From contig NZ_CP012401.1 of the NCBI RefSeq assembly GCF_001305595.1, positions 2,553,001-2,617,000 of the forward strand: 64,000 nt of DNA, given 5' to 3'. Positions 1 to 10,606 of the stretch are shown in pieces. Origin of the DNA: Azospirillum thiophilum (lineage in GTDB: Bacteria > Pseudomonadota > Alphaproteobacteria > Azospirillales > Azospirillaceae). Under the pieces are notes generated by a model. That model was not told the origin of the DNA. It ran no database searches and was given only the letters and a program-made list of their open reading frames with translations. Numbering within the stretch: the first letter of the stretch is position 1; each line of letters begins with the position of its first letter. The translations under genes were made by a program, and so were the position numbers.

Positions 1-1052
1 ACCGGCTGATCCTGATGGACCGCAGCAAGGGCGACGAGATCGACGAGGGCATCGAGTGCAACGGCCTGGACGATCCCCGTCTGGACGAGCTGCTGCCCGC
101 CCACGCCGTCGCCAAGCTGCGCGAGGAGGTCGAGATGGCGCGCGGCCTGATGCCGGCCTTCGATCTGGAGTCCTACCGCGCCGGCCACCTGACGCCGATC
201 TATTTCGGCTCCGCCATCAACAATTTCGGCGTGCGCGAGCTGCTGTCCGGCCTGGCGGAGAACGCCCCGCCGCCGCGTCCGCAGCCGGCCGATCCGCGCA
301 CCGTCCAGCCGGACGAGGATAAGGTCACCGGCTTCGTGTTCAAGGTCCAGGCCAACATGGACCCCAACCACCGCGACCGCATCGCCTTCGTTCGCCTGTG
401 CTCCGGCCGCTACAAGCGCGGCGCGAAGCTCAAGCACATCCGCTCGGGCAAGCTGATGGCGGTGAACAACGCCGTGCTGTTCCTGGCCCGCGACCGCGAG
501 GTGGCGGAAGAGGCGTGGCCCGGCGACATCATGGGCATCCCCAACCACGGGTCCTTGCGCATCGGCGATACGCTGACCGAGGGCGAGGATCTGCGCTTCA
601 CCGGCGTACCAAGTTTCGCGCCGGAACTGCTGCAGCGCGTCCGCCCGGACGATCCGATGCGGGTGAAGCACCTGCGCAAGGCGCTGGAGCATTTCGCCGA
701 AGAGGGCGCCTCCCAGGTGTTCAAGCCGCTGACCGGCGCCGACTGGGTGGTCGGCGTGGTCGGCCAGCTGCAGTTCGAGGTCCTGGCCTCGCGCATCGAG
801 GCGGAATACGGCATCGCCGCCCGCTTCGAGGGGGCCGGTCTCGACGCCGCCCGCTGGATCGAGACCGACGACAAGGTCCAGCTGGAGAAGTTCATCGAGC
901 TCAACCGCTCGGCGCTGGCGGAGGACCATGACGGCGCCCTGGTCTTCCTGGCCCGCAACGCCTGGCACCTGAACCGCGCGCAGGAAGATTTCCCCGCCCT
1001 GCGCTTCCTGAAGACCCGCGAGCAGAACCGCAAGGTCCATACCGCGGCCTGA
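1..1052 (+). CDS. prfC: Peptide chain release factor 3 (RF3), 3' part only
   Basis: RF3 is the translational GTPase that recycles RF1 and RF2 from the ribosome after peptide release. The reading frame is open from base 3 and ends at the TGA at 1050-1052, giving 349 residues of a protein usually near 527; the GTPase G1-G3 motifs lie upstream of the window. What remains is the end of the G domain, the beta-barrel domain II and the RF3-specific C-terminal domain, including the family-typical stretches GSAINNFGV, GDIMGIPNHG and VGQLQFEVL. The protein ends near KTREQN as RF3 does. Short G+C-rich inverted repeats without U-tracts follow the stop, so termination is not clear. The assignment is secure by family similarity. 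Confidence 0.95.
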   Translation, partial: RLILMDRSKGDEIDEGIECNGLDDPRLDELLPAHAVAKLREEVEMARGLMPAFDLESYRAGHLTPIYFGSAINNFGVRELLSGLAENAPPPRPQPADPRTVQPDEDKVTGFVFKVQANMDPNHRDRIAFVRLCSGRYKRGAKLKHIRSGKLMAVNNAVLFLARDREVAEEAWPGDIMGIPNHGSLRIGDTLTEGEDLRFTGVPSFAPELLQRVRPDDPMRVKHLRKALEHFAEEGASQVFKPLTGADWVVGVVGQLQFEVLASRIEAEYGIAARFEGAGLDAARWIETDDKVQLEKFIELNRSALAEDHDGALVFLARNAWHLNRAQEDFPALRFLKTREQNRKVHTAA

Positions 1053-1156
1053 CGGCCTGACTGAGAAGCGGCTGTCAGATCAGCCGCCAGCCCGCCCGCC
1101 GATACCGTGGGCGGGCACCCTTCCAGATAGCAGTTCGGCATCGTTGGACCCTCTAC

Positions 1157-1183
1157 GGATTGACGGCTTGACGCCGTCAATCC
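1157..1183. promoter_or_regulatory. Perfect 11-bp dyad upstream of the sensor kinase
   Basis: An exact inverted repeat (GGATTGACGGC, 5-base spacer, GCCGTCAATCC) lies 89 bp before the kinase start. No U-run follows on either side, so it looks more like an operator or processed hairpin than a terminator. A smaller 7-bp hairpin at 1068-1087 sits just after the prfC stop. The regulator is unknown. Confidence 0.4.
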
Positions 1184-1272
1184 GGTGGAAGAACGTGTGC
1201 TGACGCGCGAAACAGTTTCGACACTCAATCAGCGACCTCCAATGGTCGGGTGGCGTCGGACAAGGGGCGGAG

Positions 1273-2836
<1,564 letters not shown>

Positions 2837-2844
<8 letters not shown>

Positions 2845-3217
2845 CCCATTCCACATCCTGGTCGCGGAGGACGAGGTTCTGGCGGCAATGGCGCTGGAGG
2901 ATTTCCTGTCCTTCAAGGGCTTCCGCGTCACCGTCGCGGCCAACGGGCTGGAAGCGCTGGAACATTACGCACGGGATCGGGTGCATGCGCTGGTGACGGA
3001 CCTGCGCATGCCGCGGATGGATGGCCATGCGCTGATCAGGGAAATCCGCGAACGCGACGCGACGCTGCCGGTGGTGGTGATGACCGGCTTTCTGACCCAG
3101 GACAGCGACCTGACCCACGAGCGCTGGAAGCCGCTGGAGATCCTGAGCAAGCCGGTCAACCCGCGCACCATCTGCAACACGCTGCATCGCATGCTTGGCC
3201 TGCCGCAGGAGGGTTGA
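2837..3217 (+). CDS. Single-domain response regulator (CheY-like receiver)
   Basis: The 126-residue protein is a bare receiver domain. D55 in the LVTDLRMPRMDG stretch is the phospho-acceptor, the acidic pocket is E11-D12-E13, T83 is the switch residue and K105 lies in the SKPV motif. There is no DNA-binding or enzymatic output domain, so it must act by protein contact or pass phosphate onward. The start at 2837 was chosen because the domain begins there and it overlaps the kinase stop by 8 bp; a longer frame from 2738 would lie inside kinase coding sequence. The neighbouring kinase is the obvious partner. A small gap separates it from the convergent transglutaminase gene. Confidence 0.9.
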
Positions 3218-3223
3218 GAGCCC

Positions 3224-4153
3224 TCACTCCTCCATCGGTTCGACGTCGACGCTGACGGTCAGGCCGTGGCCGGCACCGCCGACCAGCACGCCCCGCGCCG
3301 GGCTGACATCGTCGTAATCGCGGCCCCACGCGATGGTGATGAAATCGCGATTGGCGACACAGGCATTGGTCGGGCAGATGTCCAGCCATCCGTCGGGCCC
3401 GCACCAGACCGAGGTCCAGGCATGGCTGACGTCGGCACCGACCAGGCGCGGACGGCCCGGAGGCGGCAGGGTGCGCAGATAACCCGATACATAGCGTGCC
3501 GGCAGCCCGAGGGCGCGAACGCAGCCGGCGGCGATGTGGGCGAAATCCTGGCAGACGCCGCGGCGATTGCGCATCACCTCGGCCAGCGGCGTCGCGACTG
3601 TCGTCGCGGCGGGGTCGAAGGCGAAATCCTGGTTGATCCGGTTCATCAGGTCGATGGCCGCCACCACCGCCGGCCGGCCGGGAGTGAAGCTGATGCGGGC
3701 ATAGTCCAGCAGCTCAGGGCTGGAGACGACCAGCGCGCTGTCGAAGCAGTACTGGGTGATCTCGGCCCCGTCATCCGGCCCCGTCAGGCCGCGCAGGCTG
3801 TCGCGCACATGCTCCCACGCAGGTGAGGAGTCCGGCGTCAACGCCGGCGGATCGAACACATCGACCTCGCTTTCGGCGATGACGGAGAAGTTGCGGTGCG
3901 GCTCCTGCACAGCGATATAGGTGACGGTGTTGCCGAAATAATCCACGCGGTCCGACCGCACCGCCGGTACCGGTTCGATGGTCAGCACGCTGCGCCGGAT
4001 ACGCTGGCGCGGGTGTGGCCGCAAGGCCAGATGCAGCAGATGGTGGGAGATCGGCACATCCTCGCCATAGTCGTAGGCGGTGGCGTGACGCACGCGGTAG
4101 CGCGTGGCGGAGCCGCTGGCGGAATTGGCGTTGCCGGGGACGGGGGGTGTCAT
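3224..4153 (-). CDS. Transglutaminase-like cysteine peptidase family protein
   Basis: The 309-residue protein has a bacterial transglutaminase N-terminal beta domain (about 15-115) followed by the papain-fold transglutaminase core. The catalytic triad is visible as C201 in RRGVCQDFAH, H244 in DVSHAWTSVW and D258 in WLDICPTN. There is no signal peptide, so it is cytoplasmic. The ATG at 4153 was taken because it lies 4 bp after the stop of the ATP-grasp/alpha-E gene; an upstream ATG at 4180 would overlap that gene. This protein, the ATP-grasp/alpha-E protein and the DUF2126 protein form a known conserved neighbourhood that comparative genomics links to amide-bond formation and peptide cleavage or modification. 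The substrate is unknown. Confidence 0.85.
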   Translation of the reverse strand: MTPPVPGNANSASGSATRYRVRHATAYDYGEDVPISHHLLHLALRPHPRQRIRRSVLTIEPVPAVRSDRVDYFGNTVTYIAVQEPHRNFSVIAESEVDVFDPPALTPDSSPAWEHVRDSLRGLTGPDDGAEITQYCFDSALVVSSPELLDYARISFTPGRPAVVAAIDLMNRINQDFAFDPAATTVATPLAEVMRNRRGVCQDFAHIAAGCVRALGLPARYVSGYLRTLPPPGRPRLVGADVSHAWTSVWCGPDGWLDICPTNACVANRDFITIAWGRDYDDVSPARGVLVGGAGHGLTVSVDVEPMEE

Positions 4154-4157
4154 CGGG

Positions 4158-6767
4158 TCAGGCCGATCTTGCGAAGGCATGGCTGAAATAGGCATGCGCC
4201 AGGAAGTTGGAAACGTCCGGCAGCGACATCGCCAGAGTGTCGAGCAGGACACGCAGGGCATCGCTGGAGGCCATCGCCTCGCTCCGCTCCAGGCTGTTGC
4301 GTGCGGCGGCGACGATGGCGAGCGCTCCACCGGTCGGATCCGTCCCGGTGCCGACGCCCTGGTTGGGCAGCGCCCGCATGTGCCGGTCGAGCACCGCCAG
4401 CTGGAAGGCCAGCGCGCGCGGGTTGGCCTCCTCGCCCAGCAGCAGGTCGAGCACCGTGGTGCGCTGCACGCTGGTCAGGTGGCGAGCACGGTAGGTCATG
4501 ACGCTCTCGCCCAACTCCAGCAGGACGGATAGGGTCGCCGCCTGCACCGGCTCCTCCTGGCGATCGAGGTCGGCGACGCGCATCCCACGCATCAGCCCGA
4601 CCATGTGCAGCGCCCGCTCGACGCGCCGGCCGATGTCGAGGAAGCGCCAGCCGGCCCCGCGGGTCATGCTCTCCTGCTCCATGCCGGAGAAGGCGGCGAG
4701 CGTGATCATCACATCGTCCAACCGCAGCAGCAGCCCTGCCGCATCCATCCGCCCCTTGGGGGGTTGGGACTGGCGGTCGATGGCCGACACCACGCGCCAC
4801 ATGTCCATCGACAGGCGGTCGCGCACCGAATAGGCGATGCGGTGCAGGCGCAGGACCTGGGCCCGCAGGCTGTTGGGATGGTCCGGATCGACGACCGCGG
4901 CGTGCAGGGCCTCGCGCAGACCCCGGTTGGCACCGCTCTCGGTGATCCGCGCCATCTCCGCCGGGATCATGCCTTGCGAAAAGAGCAGGTCGAGGAGCGG
5001 ACGGAGCTGAGCCGTGGCGCCCGGCATGTTGCTGTCGATCAGGCGGCTCTGCGTCGCGCGCAGCAGGCGCAGCACGCCCTCCGCCCGTTCGGCATAGCGG
5101 CCGAGCCAATAGAGGCCGTCGGCGACACGGCTGGGCAGGTCGTTGGCGGACAGGCGCAGGCCGCTGGCGGTCGGCTCGGTCGCCAGCGCCGGGCGCGGCT
5201 GGGTGGAGGCCACGTCGGCACGCCGCGCCGCCAGGATCCAGGTGTCCTTGCTGCCGCCGCCGCTCTGCATCGACACCACCAGACGCCCCGATTCGCTGGA
5301 CACGCGGGTCAGGCCGCCGGGCATCACCGCATAGCCGCCGCTGGGTGTGGCGCAGACGAAGACGCGCAGCACCAGCGGGCGCGGCTGCAGCCGGCCGTCC
5401 TGCCAGACCGGGGCGGTGGACAGCGCCATCTGTTCCTGGGCCACGAAATACCAGGGCCGGCGCTTGATCCGGTCGATCAGGGTCGACCGCTCGCCGGCCG
5501 ACAGCTGGGCGCCGAAGATCGGCTCGAAGGACAGGGACGGGAAGGCTGGCTTGACCACCAGCCCGTCGAGATGGTCGATGACGTACGCCCGCTCCGCATC
5601 GTTGCCGCACCACCAGCTGGCGACTCCGGGAAGCCGCAGTTCCTCGCCCAGCAGATGGCGGCACAATGTCGGCAGCGACGACTTCATCGCCATCGATTCC
5701 ATAAGGCCGGAGCCCAGCGCGTTCGCCATCACCACATTGCCGGCACGCACCGCCTCGATCAGCCCGGCGACGCCGAGCGAGCTGTCGGCGCGCAGCTCCA
5801 GCGGGTCGGCAAAATCAGCATCGAGCCGGCGCAGGACGACGTCCACCCGTTCCAGCCCGGACAGCGTCTTCAGGAACACCTGCCGGTCGCGCACCGTCAG
5901 GTCGGCGCCCTCCACCAGCGTGATGCCGAGATAGCGGGCGAGATAGACGTGCTCGAAATAGGTCTCGTTGTAGGGGCCCGGGGTCATCAGCACGACACGC
6001 GGGGTGCCGCCGCTGCCGGCAGCCCGCAACGCGATCGACAGCAGGGTTTCCTTGAAGGTGTCGAAGAAGCCGGTCAGCCGCTCAACTTGGCAGTGGCGGA
6101 AGCTGTCGGGCAGCACCTTGGCAATCACTGCGCGGTTTTCGAGCGCGTAGCCGCTGCCGCTGGGCGCCTGGGTTCGGTCGGACAGCACCCACCAGCGCCC
6201 GTCCGGCGCGCGGGCGAGGTCGGCGGCATAGAAATGCAGATGCATGTCGTTGGGAACGCGGATGCCATGGACCGCGCGGCGGAAACCGGGGTCGGCATGG
6301 ATGACCGACGGCGGCAGCCGGCCGTAACGGGTCAAGGTCTGCGGACCGTAGAGGTCGGTAAGGATCGCGTTCAGCAGCGACGCCCGCTGGATCAGCCCCG
6401 ATTCGATGGCCTTCCATTCATGGGCGGGCAGCAGAAGCGGCATCATGTCGAGCGGCCATGGCCGCTCCATCCCGTTGGGGTCGCCGTAGATGTTGTAGGT
6501 GACGCCGTTCTGGTGCAACAGGCGCCGCGCCTCCTCCCAGCGTTCCGCCATCTGCCCGGATTCGAGCGGGCCGAGCGTGCTCATGAAGGTCTGCCAGTGC
6601 GGCCGAAGCCGCCCCTGGCCGTTCACCATCTCGTCATAGACCTGGCCGGAACCGTAGCCGATGGCGTCGGCCTCGCCGAACAGCGACCCCTGGGTGAAGG
6701 GAACCGGCGGCATTCCCGAAAGGGACGCGGAGGCCGGCGGGCGGAAAGGCTGATCGGGCTGGGACAA
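4158..6767 (-). CDS. Fusion of circularly permuted ATP-grasp (DUF404/DUF407) and alpha-E (DUF403) domains
   Basis: Two proteins that are separate genes in many bacteria are joined here into 869 residues. The N-terminal half (about 50-520) is a circularly permuted type 2 ATP-grasp ligase, with GDPNGMERPWPLD, the VLSDRTQAPSGSGYALENR stretch, MTPGPYNETYFEH and ERVDVVLRRLDADFADPLEL. The C-terminal half (about 545-865) is the all-helical alpha-E domain, starting VADGLYWLGRYAERAEG. ATP-grasp enzymes make carboxylate-amine bonds by acyl phosphate. The alpha-E domain has no known activity. The stop is followed 4 bp later by the transglutaminase start, so they are probably cotranslated. The role in peptide tagging or synthesis is inference from family context. 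Confidence 0.85.
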   Translation of the reverse strand: MSQPDQPFRPPASASLSGMPPVPFTQGSLFGEADAIGYGSGQVYDEMVNGQGRLRPHWQTFMSTLGPLESGQMAERWEEARRLLHQNGVTYNIYGDPNGMERPWPLDMMPLLLPAHEWKAIESGLIQRASLLNAILTDLYGPQTLTRYGRLPPSVIHADPGFRRAVHGIRVPNDMHLHFYAADLARAPDGRWWVLSDRTQAPSGSGYALENRAVIAKVLPDSFRHCQVERLTGFFDTFKETLLSIALRAAGSGGTPRVVLMTPGPYNETYFEHVYLARYLGITLVEGADLTVRDRQVFLKTLSGLERVDVVLRRLDADFADPLELRADSSLGVAGLIEAVRAGNVVMANALGSGLMESMAMKSSLPTLCRHLLGEELRLPGVASWWCGNDAERAYVIDHLDGLVVKPAFPSLSFEPIFGAQLSAGERSTLIDRIKRRPWYFVAQEQMALSTAPVWQDGRLQPRPLVLRVFVCATPSGGYAVMPGGLTRVSSESGRLVVSMQSGGGSKDTWILAARRADVASTQPRPALATEPTASGLRLSANDLPSRVADGLYWLGRYAERAEGVLRLLRATQSRLIDSNMPGATAQLRPLLDLLFSQGMIPAEMARITESGANRGLREALHAAVVDPDHPNSLRAQVLRLHRIAYSVRDRLSMDMWRVVSAIDRQSQPPKGRMDAAGLLLRLDDVMITLAAFSGMEQESMTRGAGWRFLDIGRRVERALHMVGLMRGMRVADLDRQEEPVQAATLSVLLELGESVMTYRARHLTSVQRTTVLDLLLGEEANPRALAFQLAVLDRHMRALPNQGVGTGTDPTGGALAIVAAARNSLERSEAMASSDALRVLLDTLAMSLPDVSNFLAHAYFSHAFARSA

Positions 6768-6920
6768 GGTCTGACTGATGCTTTTTGCCTATGAAGGGAG
6801 CAACAGTCTGAACGCCCAGGCCCGGCGATGCAAGGCCGGTGGCCGGCGAACCCATCCGAAAGTGGAAAGATTCCATGCCTATGGCGTTGGGAACACGAAC
6901 GGTCCGGAGCGCCCGGCGGT

Positions 6921-6957
6921 AAAGAAAGCCGGAGCGCCGCCCAAGGCGACGCTCCGG
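6921..6957 (-). terminator. Rho-independent terminator of the DUF2126 gene
   Basis: Read on the minus strand, an 8-bp perfect stem (CCGGAGCG / CGCTCCGG at 6950-6957 and 6929-6936) with a G+C-rich loop is followed by CTTTCTTT. It lies 58 bp beyond the DUF2126 stop at 7015. It therefore separates that gene from the downstream ATP-grasp/alpha-E gene, which probably has its own promoter in 6768-6920. Confidence 0.7.
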
Positions 6958-7014
6958 GTTCGCGGTATCATGACGGCCTCATGCGACGATGGTCAGGCGG
7001 CCGCCGGCCGGTCT

Positions 7015-10000
7015 TCAGCCGCGCCGCAGGTCGAGGGTCATCGGGAATTGCGGGTTCCGCTCCTCCGCCGGCACCTCCATCGGGCCGGGGGTATGGCCGA
7101 AGGGGAAGAAGCGGGCGAGCCGCCGGCCTTCCGCCTCGTTGGCATTGACCGGGAAGGTGTCGTAGTTGCGGCCACCCGGATGCATGACGTGATAGGTGCA
7201 GCCGCCGATCGACCGGCCGGCCCAGCTGTCGACGATGTCGAAGATCAGCGGGGTATGGACCGGGATGGTCGGGTGCAGGCAGGACGGCGGCTGCCAGGCG
7301 CGGTAGCGCACGGCCCCGACGAACTCGCCCTCGATTCCCGTCGGGATCAGCGGCACCCGCCGGCCTTTGCAGGTGATGACGTGGCGGACGTCGGTCAGGC
7401 CGGTGACGCGGACCTGAACCCGCTCGACCGAGCTGTCGACATAGCGCACCGTCCCGCCGCCGCCCGGCTCCTCGCCTAGCACATGCCAGGGCTCCAGCGC
7501 CATGCGCAGCTCCATGGTGATGCCGCGCTGGTTGACATGGCCGTAGATCGGGAAGCGGAAGTTGAGGTGCGGCGCGAACCAGCTGTCCTCCAGCGGATAG
7601 CCGTGGTCGCGCAGATCCTGCAGCACGTCGGCCATGTCCTGCTGGACGAAGTGCGGCAGCATGAAGCGGTCGTGCAGGTCGGTGCCCCAGCGCACCAGCC
7701 GGCCCTTGTAGGGGTGCTTCCAGAAGCGCGCGACCAACGCCCGCATCAGCAGCTGCTGGGTCAGGCTCATCTCCGCATGCGGCGGCATCTCGAAGGCGCG
7801 GAACTCGACCAGCCCGAGGCGGCCGGTCGAGCTGTCCGGCGAATAGAGCTTGTCGATGCAGAACTCCGCCCGGTGGGTGTTGCCCTGCACGTCGACCAGC
7901 AGGTTGCGCAGCACCCGGTCGACCAGCCAGGGCGGGCAATTGCCGGTCGCCGCCGCCTGGTCGATCTGGTTGAAGGCGATCTCCAGCTCATAGAGCTGGT
8001 CGTCGCGCGCCTCGTCGACCCGCGGGGCCTGGCTGGTCGGCCCGATGAACATGCCGGAGAAGACATAGGAGAGGGCAGGGTGGTTCTGCCAATAGGTGAT
8101 CAGGCTGCGCAGCAGGTCGGGCCGCCGCAGGAAGGGGCTGTCGGCGGCGGTGGCGCCGCCCATCACCACATGGTTGCCGCCGCCGGTGCCGCAATGGCGG
8201 CCGTCGATCATGAACTTCTCGGCCCCCAGGCGTGACTGGCGCGCGTCCTCGTAGAGGGTGATGGTGTTGCGCACCAGATCGTCCCAGCTGGCGGCCGGGT
8301 GGATGTTCACCTCGATCACGCCCGGATCCGGGGTGACGGCCAGCGAGTTCAGGCGCGGATCCTTCGGCGGCTGGTAGCCTTCGATGACCACCGGCATCTC
8401 AAGTTCGACCGCCGTCGCCTCGATCTCGGCCAGCATCGCCAGATAATCCTCCAGCGTGCTCATCGGCGGCATGAACAGATGGAGGCGGCCGTTGCGCGCC
8501 TCGCAGGTCAGGGCGGTTCGGACCACCCACCACGCCGACTTGCCCTCCTCGGGCATCTCGTCGCGGACCTCGGCCATGATGCGCTGGCGCTGGGCGATCC
8601 GCTTGTCGGTGTGGACACCGCGGTCGGATTCCTGCACGGCGCCGCGGATTTCCTGCCGGCGCTGGACCGGGTGCGGCGGCAGCGGACCGCGATCCTCGAA
8701 CGGGTCGGTCTCCCAGGCATAGGGATAATCGGCCTTAGACACCCAGGGCAGCGAGCCGATGGGCAGGCGGTAGCCGACCGGGCTGTCGCCGGGGATCAGC
8801 AGCAGCCTCTCCTGGCGCAGCGGCCAGGTGCTGGACAGCCAGACCGGCCCCTGCTGGGTCATGCGGCGGTTGATCGGCAGGGCGAAGCCCACCGGTTCGG
8901 CCAGCCCGCGGGTGAAGATGCGGGTCAGCCGCTCGCGCTCCTCCTTGTCCTCCAGCTTGCTGTTCAGCGGATCGACGTTGACGGGAAGCTGCGATTCCTT
9001 GCGCAGGTAATGCCAGGGATCCTCGTAGGCGCCGAGCACCAGGCTGGGATCGAGGCCCAGCCGCTTGGCCAGCGCCACCAGGAAGACGCCGGCATCCTGG
9101 GCGGTGTGGCCGTAATCGGTGTCCTCGCGCGCCAGCAGGTCGCTGTTGGCCCACAGCGCTTCGCCGTCGCGGCGCCAGTAGACCGTCATCGCCCAGCGCG
9201 GCAGCGATTCGCCGGGATACCATTTGCCCTGGCCGAAATGCAGAAGCCCGCCCGGTGCGAAGCGTGCCATCAGCCGGTGGATCAGGTCGGCGGCCATCTT
9301 CCGCTTCTGCGGTCCCAGCGCCGTGGTGTTCCACTCATCCCCGTCCATGTCGTCGATGGAGACGAAGGTCGGCTCGCCGCCCATGGTCAGGCGGACGTCG
9401 CCGGCCTTCAGATCCTCGTCGACGCGGTGGCCGAGCGCCTCGATGGCCGCCCATTGCTGCTGGCTGTAGGGCTTGGTGACGCGCGGCGCTTCGTAGATGC
9501 GGGTGACCGACATCTCGTGCCCGAATTCGACCTCGGCCTCGTCGACCATGCCGGAGATCGGGGCGGCGGAGGAGGCGTCGGGCGTGCAGGCAAGGGGGAT
9601 GTGCCCCTCGCCCGCCAGCAGGCCGGAGGTGGGGTCGAGCCCGACCCAGCCGGCGCCGGGCAGGAACACCTCCGTCCAGGCATGCAGGTCGGTGAAGTCG
9701 CTCTCCGGCCCCGACGGGCCGTCCAGCGCCTTCTGGTCGGCGGTGAGCTGGATCAGGTAGCCGGAGACGAATCGCGCGGCCAGACCCAGATTGCGCAGGA
9801 CCTGCACCAGCAGCCACGCCGAATCGCGGCAGGATCCGGTGCGCTTGGTCAAGGTCTCCGCACAGGTCTGGATGCCCGGTTCCATGCGGATGACGTAGCC
9901 GATGTCCTGCTGCACCCGCTGGTTCACCGCGACCAGGAAATCGATGGTCGGGGTCTTCTCCCGCGGGATGTCCTGGAGATAGGCTGCGAGTTCCGGGCCC

Positions 10001-10368
10001 GGCTCCTCCGTTTCCAGATAGGGGCGCAGCTCGCGCTGCAGCCAGTCATCGTAGGCGAAGGGGATGTGGTTCGCCTTTTCCTCCAGGAAGAAGTCGAAGG
10101 GGTTGATCGCGGCTATCTCGGCGACCAGATCGACCTCGATGATGAACTCCCGCGTCTTTTCGGGAAAGACGAAGCGGGCCTGGAAGTTGGACTGCGGGTC
10201 CTGCTGCCAGTTCAGGAAATGCTGCTTCGGCGTGACCTTCAGGGAATAGCTGAGGATCGGCGTCCGGCAATGGGGAGCCGGGCGCAGCCGGATGATCTGC
10301 GGCCCAAGGGAAACCAGCCGGTCGTAGCGATAGATCGTCTTGTGGTTCAGCGCGACGTGGATCGCCAT
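7015..10368 (-). CDS. Large transglutaminase-DUF2126 protein
   Basis: This 1117-residue protein carries a transglutaminase N-terminal domain (about 1-110), a transglutaminase core with the triad C180 (RTGSCRDSAW), H229 (DLHAWTEVF) and D245 (GLDPTSG), then a DUF2126 region filling residues 300-1110. Recognisable DUF2126 stretches are LTMGGEPTFVSIDD, GKWYPGESLPRWA and HCGTGGGNHVVMGG. It has no signal peptide. DUF2126 has been proposed to be related to glutamine-synthetase-like amidoligases, so the protein may both cleave and form amide bonds; that is inference. It is the first gene of the minus-strand cluster and has its own terminator at 6921-6957. The ATG at 10368 has a purine-rich stretch upstream. 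Length is normal for the family. Confidence 0.88.
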   Translation of the reverse strand: MAIHVALNHKTIYRYDRLVSLGPQIIRLRPAPHCRTPILSYSLKVTPKQHFLNWQQDPQSNFQARFVFPEKTREFIIEVDLVAEIAAINPFDFFLEEKANHIPFAYDDWLQRELRPYLETEEPGPELAAYLQDIPREKTPTIDFLVAVNQRVQQDIGYVIRMEPGIQTCAETLTKRTGSCRDSAWLLVQVLRNLGLAARFVSGYLIQLTADQKALDGPSGPESDFTDLHAWTEVFLPGAGWVGLDPTSGLLAGEGHIPLACTPDASSAAPISGMVDEAEVEFGHEMSVTRIYEAPRVTKPYSQQQWAAIEALGHRVDEDLKAGDVRLTMGGEPTFVSIDDMDGDEWNTTALGPQKRKMAADLIHRLMARFAPGGLLHFGQGKWYPGESLPRWAMTVYWRRDGEALWANSDLLAREDTDYGHTAQDAGVFLVALAKRLGLDPSLVLGAYEDPWHYLRKESQLPVNVDPLNSKLEDKEERERLTRIFTRGLAEPVGFALPINRRMTQQGPVWLSSTWPLRQERLLLIPGDSPVGYRLPIGSLPWVSKADYPYAWETDPFEDRGPLPPHPVQRRQEIRGAVQESDRGVHTDKRIAQRQRIMAEVRDEMPEEGKSAWWVVRTALTCEARNGRLHLFMPPMSTLEDYLAMLAEIEATAVELEMPVVIEGYQPPKDPRLNSLAVTPDPGVIEVNIHPAASWDDLVRNTITLYEDARQSRLGAEKFMIDGRHCGTGGGNHVVMGGATAADSPFLRRPDLLRSLITYWQNHPALSYVFSGMFIGPTSQAPRVDEARDDQLYELEIAFNQIDQAAATGNCPPWLVDRVLRNLLVDVQGNTHRAEFCIDKLYSPDSSTGRLGLVEFRAFEMPPHAEMSLTQQLLMRALVARFWKHPYKGRLVRWGTDLHDRFMLPHFVQQDMADVLQDLRDHGYPLEDSWFAPHLNFRFPIYGHVNQRGITMELRMALEPWHVLGEEPGGGGTVRYVDSSVERVQVRVTGLTDVRHVITCKGRRVPLIPTGIEGEFVGAVRYRAWQPPSCLHPTIPVHTPLIFDIVDSWAGRSIGGCTYHVMHPGGRNYDTFPVNANEAEGRRLARFFPFGHTPGPMEVPAEERNPQFPMTLDLRRG

Positions 10369-10466
10369 GGAAAACCCCGCCTCATGCCTGTTCGATGATG
10401 ATCGCGCCCCGGTTCGCTCCGGGGTCGCCGTTGCAACGGTATCACCGAAAAACCCGCCCCGACAGG

Positions 10467-10484
10467 GCGCCCGGACCCGGGCGC
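10467..10484. repeat. 8-bp palindrome in the divergent promoter region
   Basis: GCGCCCGG-AC-CCGGGCGC lies near the middle of the 238-bp gap between the divergent DUF2126 and hypothetical genes. No U-run follows, so it may be an operator or a transcript hairpin. I saw no clear -35/-10 pair in the gap. Confidence 0.35.
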
Positions 10485-10606
10485 TACCGCAGTTGCGAAA
10501 AAGTCACGAAGTTTCGCAGGACGTGCGCTGCGGCTTTCTTCCGTTCGTGTTACCCTTTATATCCTGAGCGAACAGGGCAGGGGCTGCGGCAGGGGTCGGC
10601 GTCCGG

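Noticed and set aside
1053-1156. Rho-independent terminator after prfC
   Set aside because: The small hairpins at 1068-1087 and in 1089-1117 have no U-tract on the plus strand.
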